Of a stretch of 7,644 bases of DNA, positions 7,481 through 7,644 are shown in pieces. Location: positions 25,389 through 33,032 of the forward strand of contig MGNS01000032.1 in assembly GCA_001795165.1 (NCBI GenBank), given 5' to 3'. The stretch is from Chloroflexi bacterium RBG_16_57_11 (lineage in GTDB: Bacteria > Chloroflexota > Anaerolineae > Anaerolineales > UBA4823). Within the stretch, counting starts at the first letter, position 1. Each line of letters starts with the position of its first letter. Position numbers and translations under genes: made by a program. Under the pieces are notes generated by a model. That model searched no databases and was not told the DNA's origin. It saw only the letters and a list, made by a program, of their open reading frames with translations.

Positions 7481-7644
7481 TCAGGGCGCCGGTGAGGTGA
7501 CCGTGGGCGTTACAGGGACTGTCACCGTTGCCGTCAGGGGTACAGTTACGGTCGTGGTCAGCGGCGCGGTGATGGTAGTGGTCAGAACCCCAGTCGGCGC
7601 CGCCGGACCGGCGGCGCCTGAGGCTGCGGCTGCATCGGCGGCTG
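7481..7644 (-). CDS. C-terminal end of an unidentified protein with Thr/Val/Pro octapeptide repeats (5' truncated)
   Basis: A minus-strand frame is open from the right edge of the window to a TGA at 7481-7483, giving the last 53 residues of a longer protein. The first 20 residues are rich in Ala, Gly and Pro (for example AADAAAASGAAG). The rest is four tandem eight-residue units: TTTITAPL, TTTVTVPL, TATVTVPV and TPTVTSPA, followed by a final Pro. Such low-complexity tails are common as extended linkers or stalks in secreted or surface proteins, and the many Thr residues could carry O-linked sugars; both are inferences. Placement of the stop 7 bases from a terminator that also works on this strand supports a real gene. 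The plus strand is also open here, but that reading starts inside the repeat with no good ribosome-binding site. The function cannot be told from this fragment. Confidence 0.6.
   Translation of the reverse strand, partial: AADAAAASGAAGPAAPTGVLTTTITAPLTTTVTVPLTATVTVPVTPTVTSPAP
7487..7582 (-). repeat. Four tandem 24-base units encoding an eight-residue T-x-T-[VI]-T-x-P-x repeat
   Basis: Units occupy 7559-7582, 7535-7558, 7511-7534 and 7487-7510 in order of translation. The units differ at many bases, often at synonymous positions (Thr is ACC, ACT, ACG or ACA), while the Thr, Val and Pro pattern is kept. This points to conservation at the protein level rather than recent DNA duplication. Confidence 0.75.

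Overview
The window carries five complete protein genes and the ends of two more. Proteins and layout suggest a bacterial chromosome, and I see no phage, insertion sequence, CRISPR array, tRNA or rRNA. The organism is most likely a member of the Chloroflexota, perhaps Anaerolineae. That guess rests on general protein character (a bacterial ALG5-like polyprenyl-phosphate sugar transferase beside an RNase HII reading VDYLELP, and a Thr/Pro-rich tail), not on a marker gene, so treat it as weak.

Layout. (1) Positions 1-1652, plus strand: the 3' end of a gene for a protein with a C-terminal membrane segment, then a family 2 glycosyltransferase, then ribonuclease HII (rnhB). They are closely spaced and probably co-transcribed. 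The glycosyltransferase (TTG start) and rnhB both lack a clear Shine-Dalgarno sequence. (2) Positions 1657-1692: a GC-rich hairpin between convergent rnhB and corA, with a U-tract only in the corA direction. (3) Positions 1709-5967, minus strand: a Ca2+-type P-type ATPase followed by a CorA-type Mg2+ transporter, separated by about 450 bases with no convincing gene. (4) Positions 5968-6112: a compact divergent control region. It has a TGCTATAAT extended -10 element on each strand, and a perfect 12-base palindrome (TGACAATTGTCA) over the -35 region of the plus-strand promoter. (5) Positions 6113-7411, plus strand: NADP-type isocitrate dehydrogenase (icd), ended by a perfectly palindromic terminator with matching A- and T-tracts. 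(6) Positions 7481-7644, minus strand: the C-terminal end of an unidentified protein built from an eight-residue Thr/Val/Pro repeat.

Function. The glycosyltransferase and the truncated membrane protein fit envelope glycan or lipid-linked sugar chemistry. RNase HII handles ribonucleotides in DNA. The two minus-strand transporters both handle divalent cations (Mg2+ entry, Ca2+ export), but a large gap separates them and nothing shows co-regulation. Isocitrate dehydrogenase is central metabolism.

Three start sites differ from the longest reading frames because of ribosome-binding sites and promoters: corA at 2638, the ATPase at 5967 and icd at 6113. I found no convincing undescribed multi-gene system. 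The best leads are the palindrome in the ATPase/icd control region and the repetitive protein tail at the right edge.
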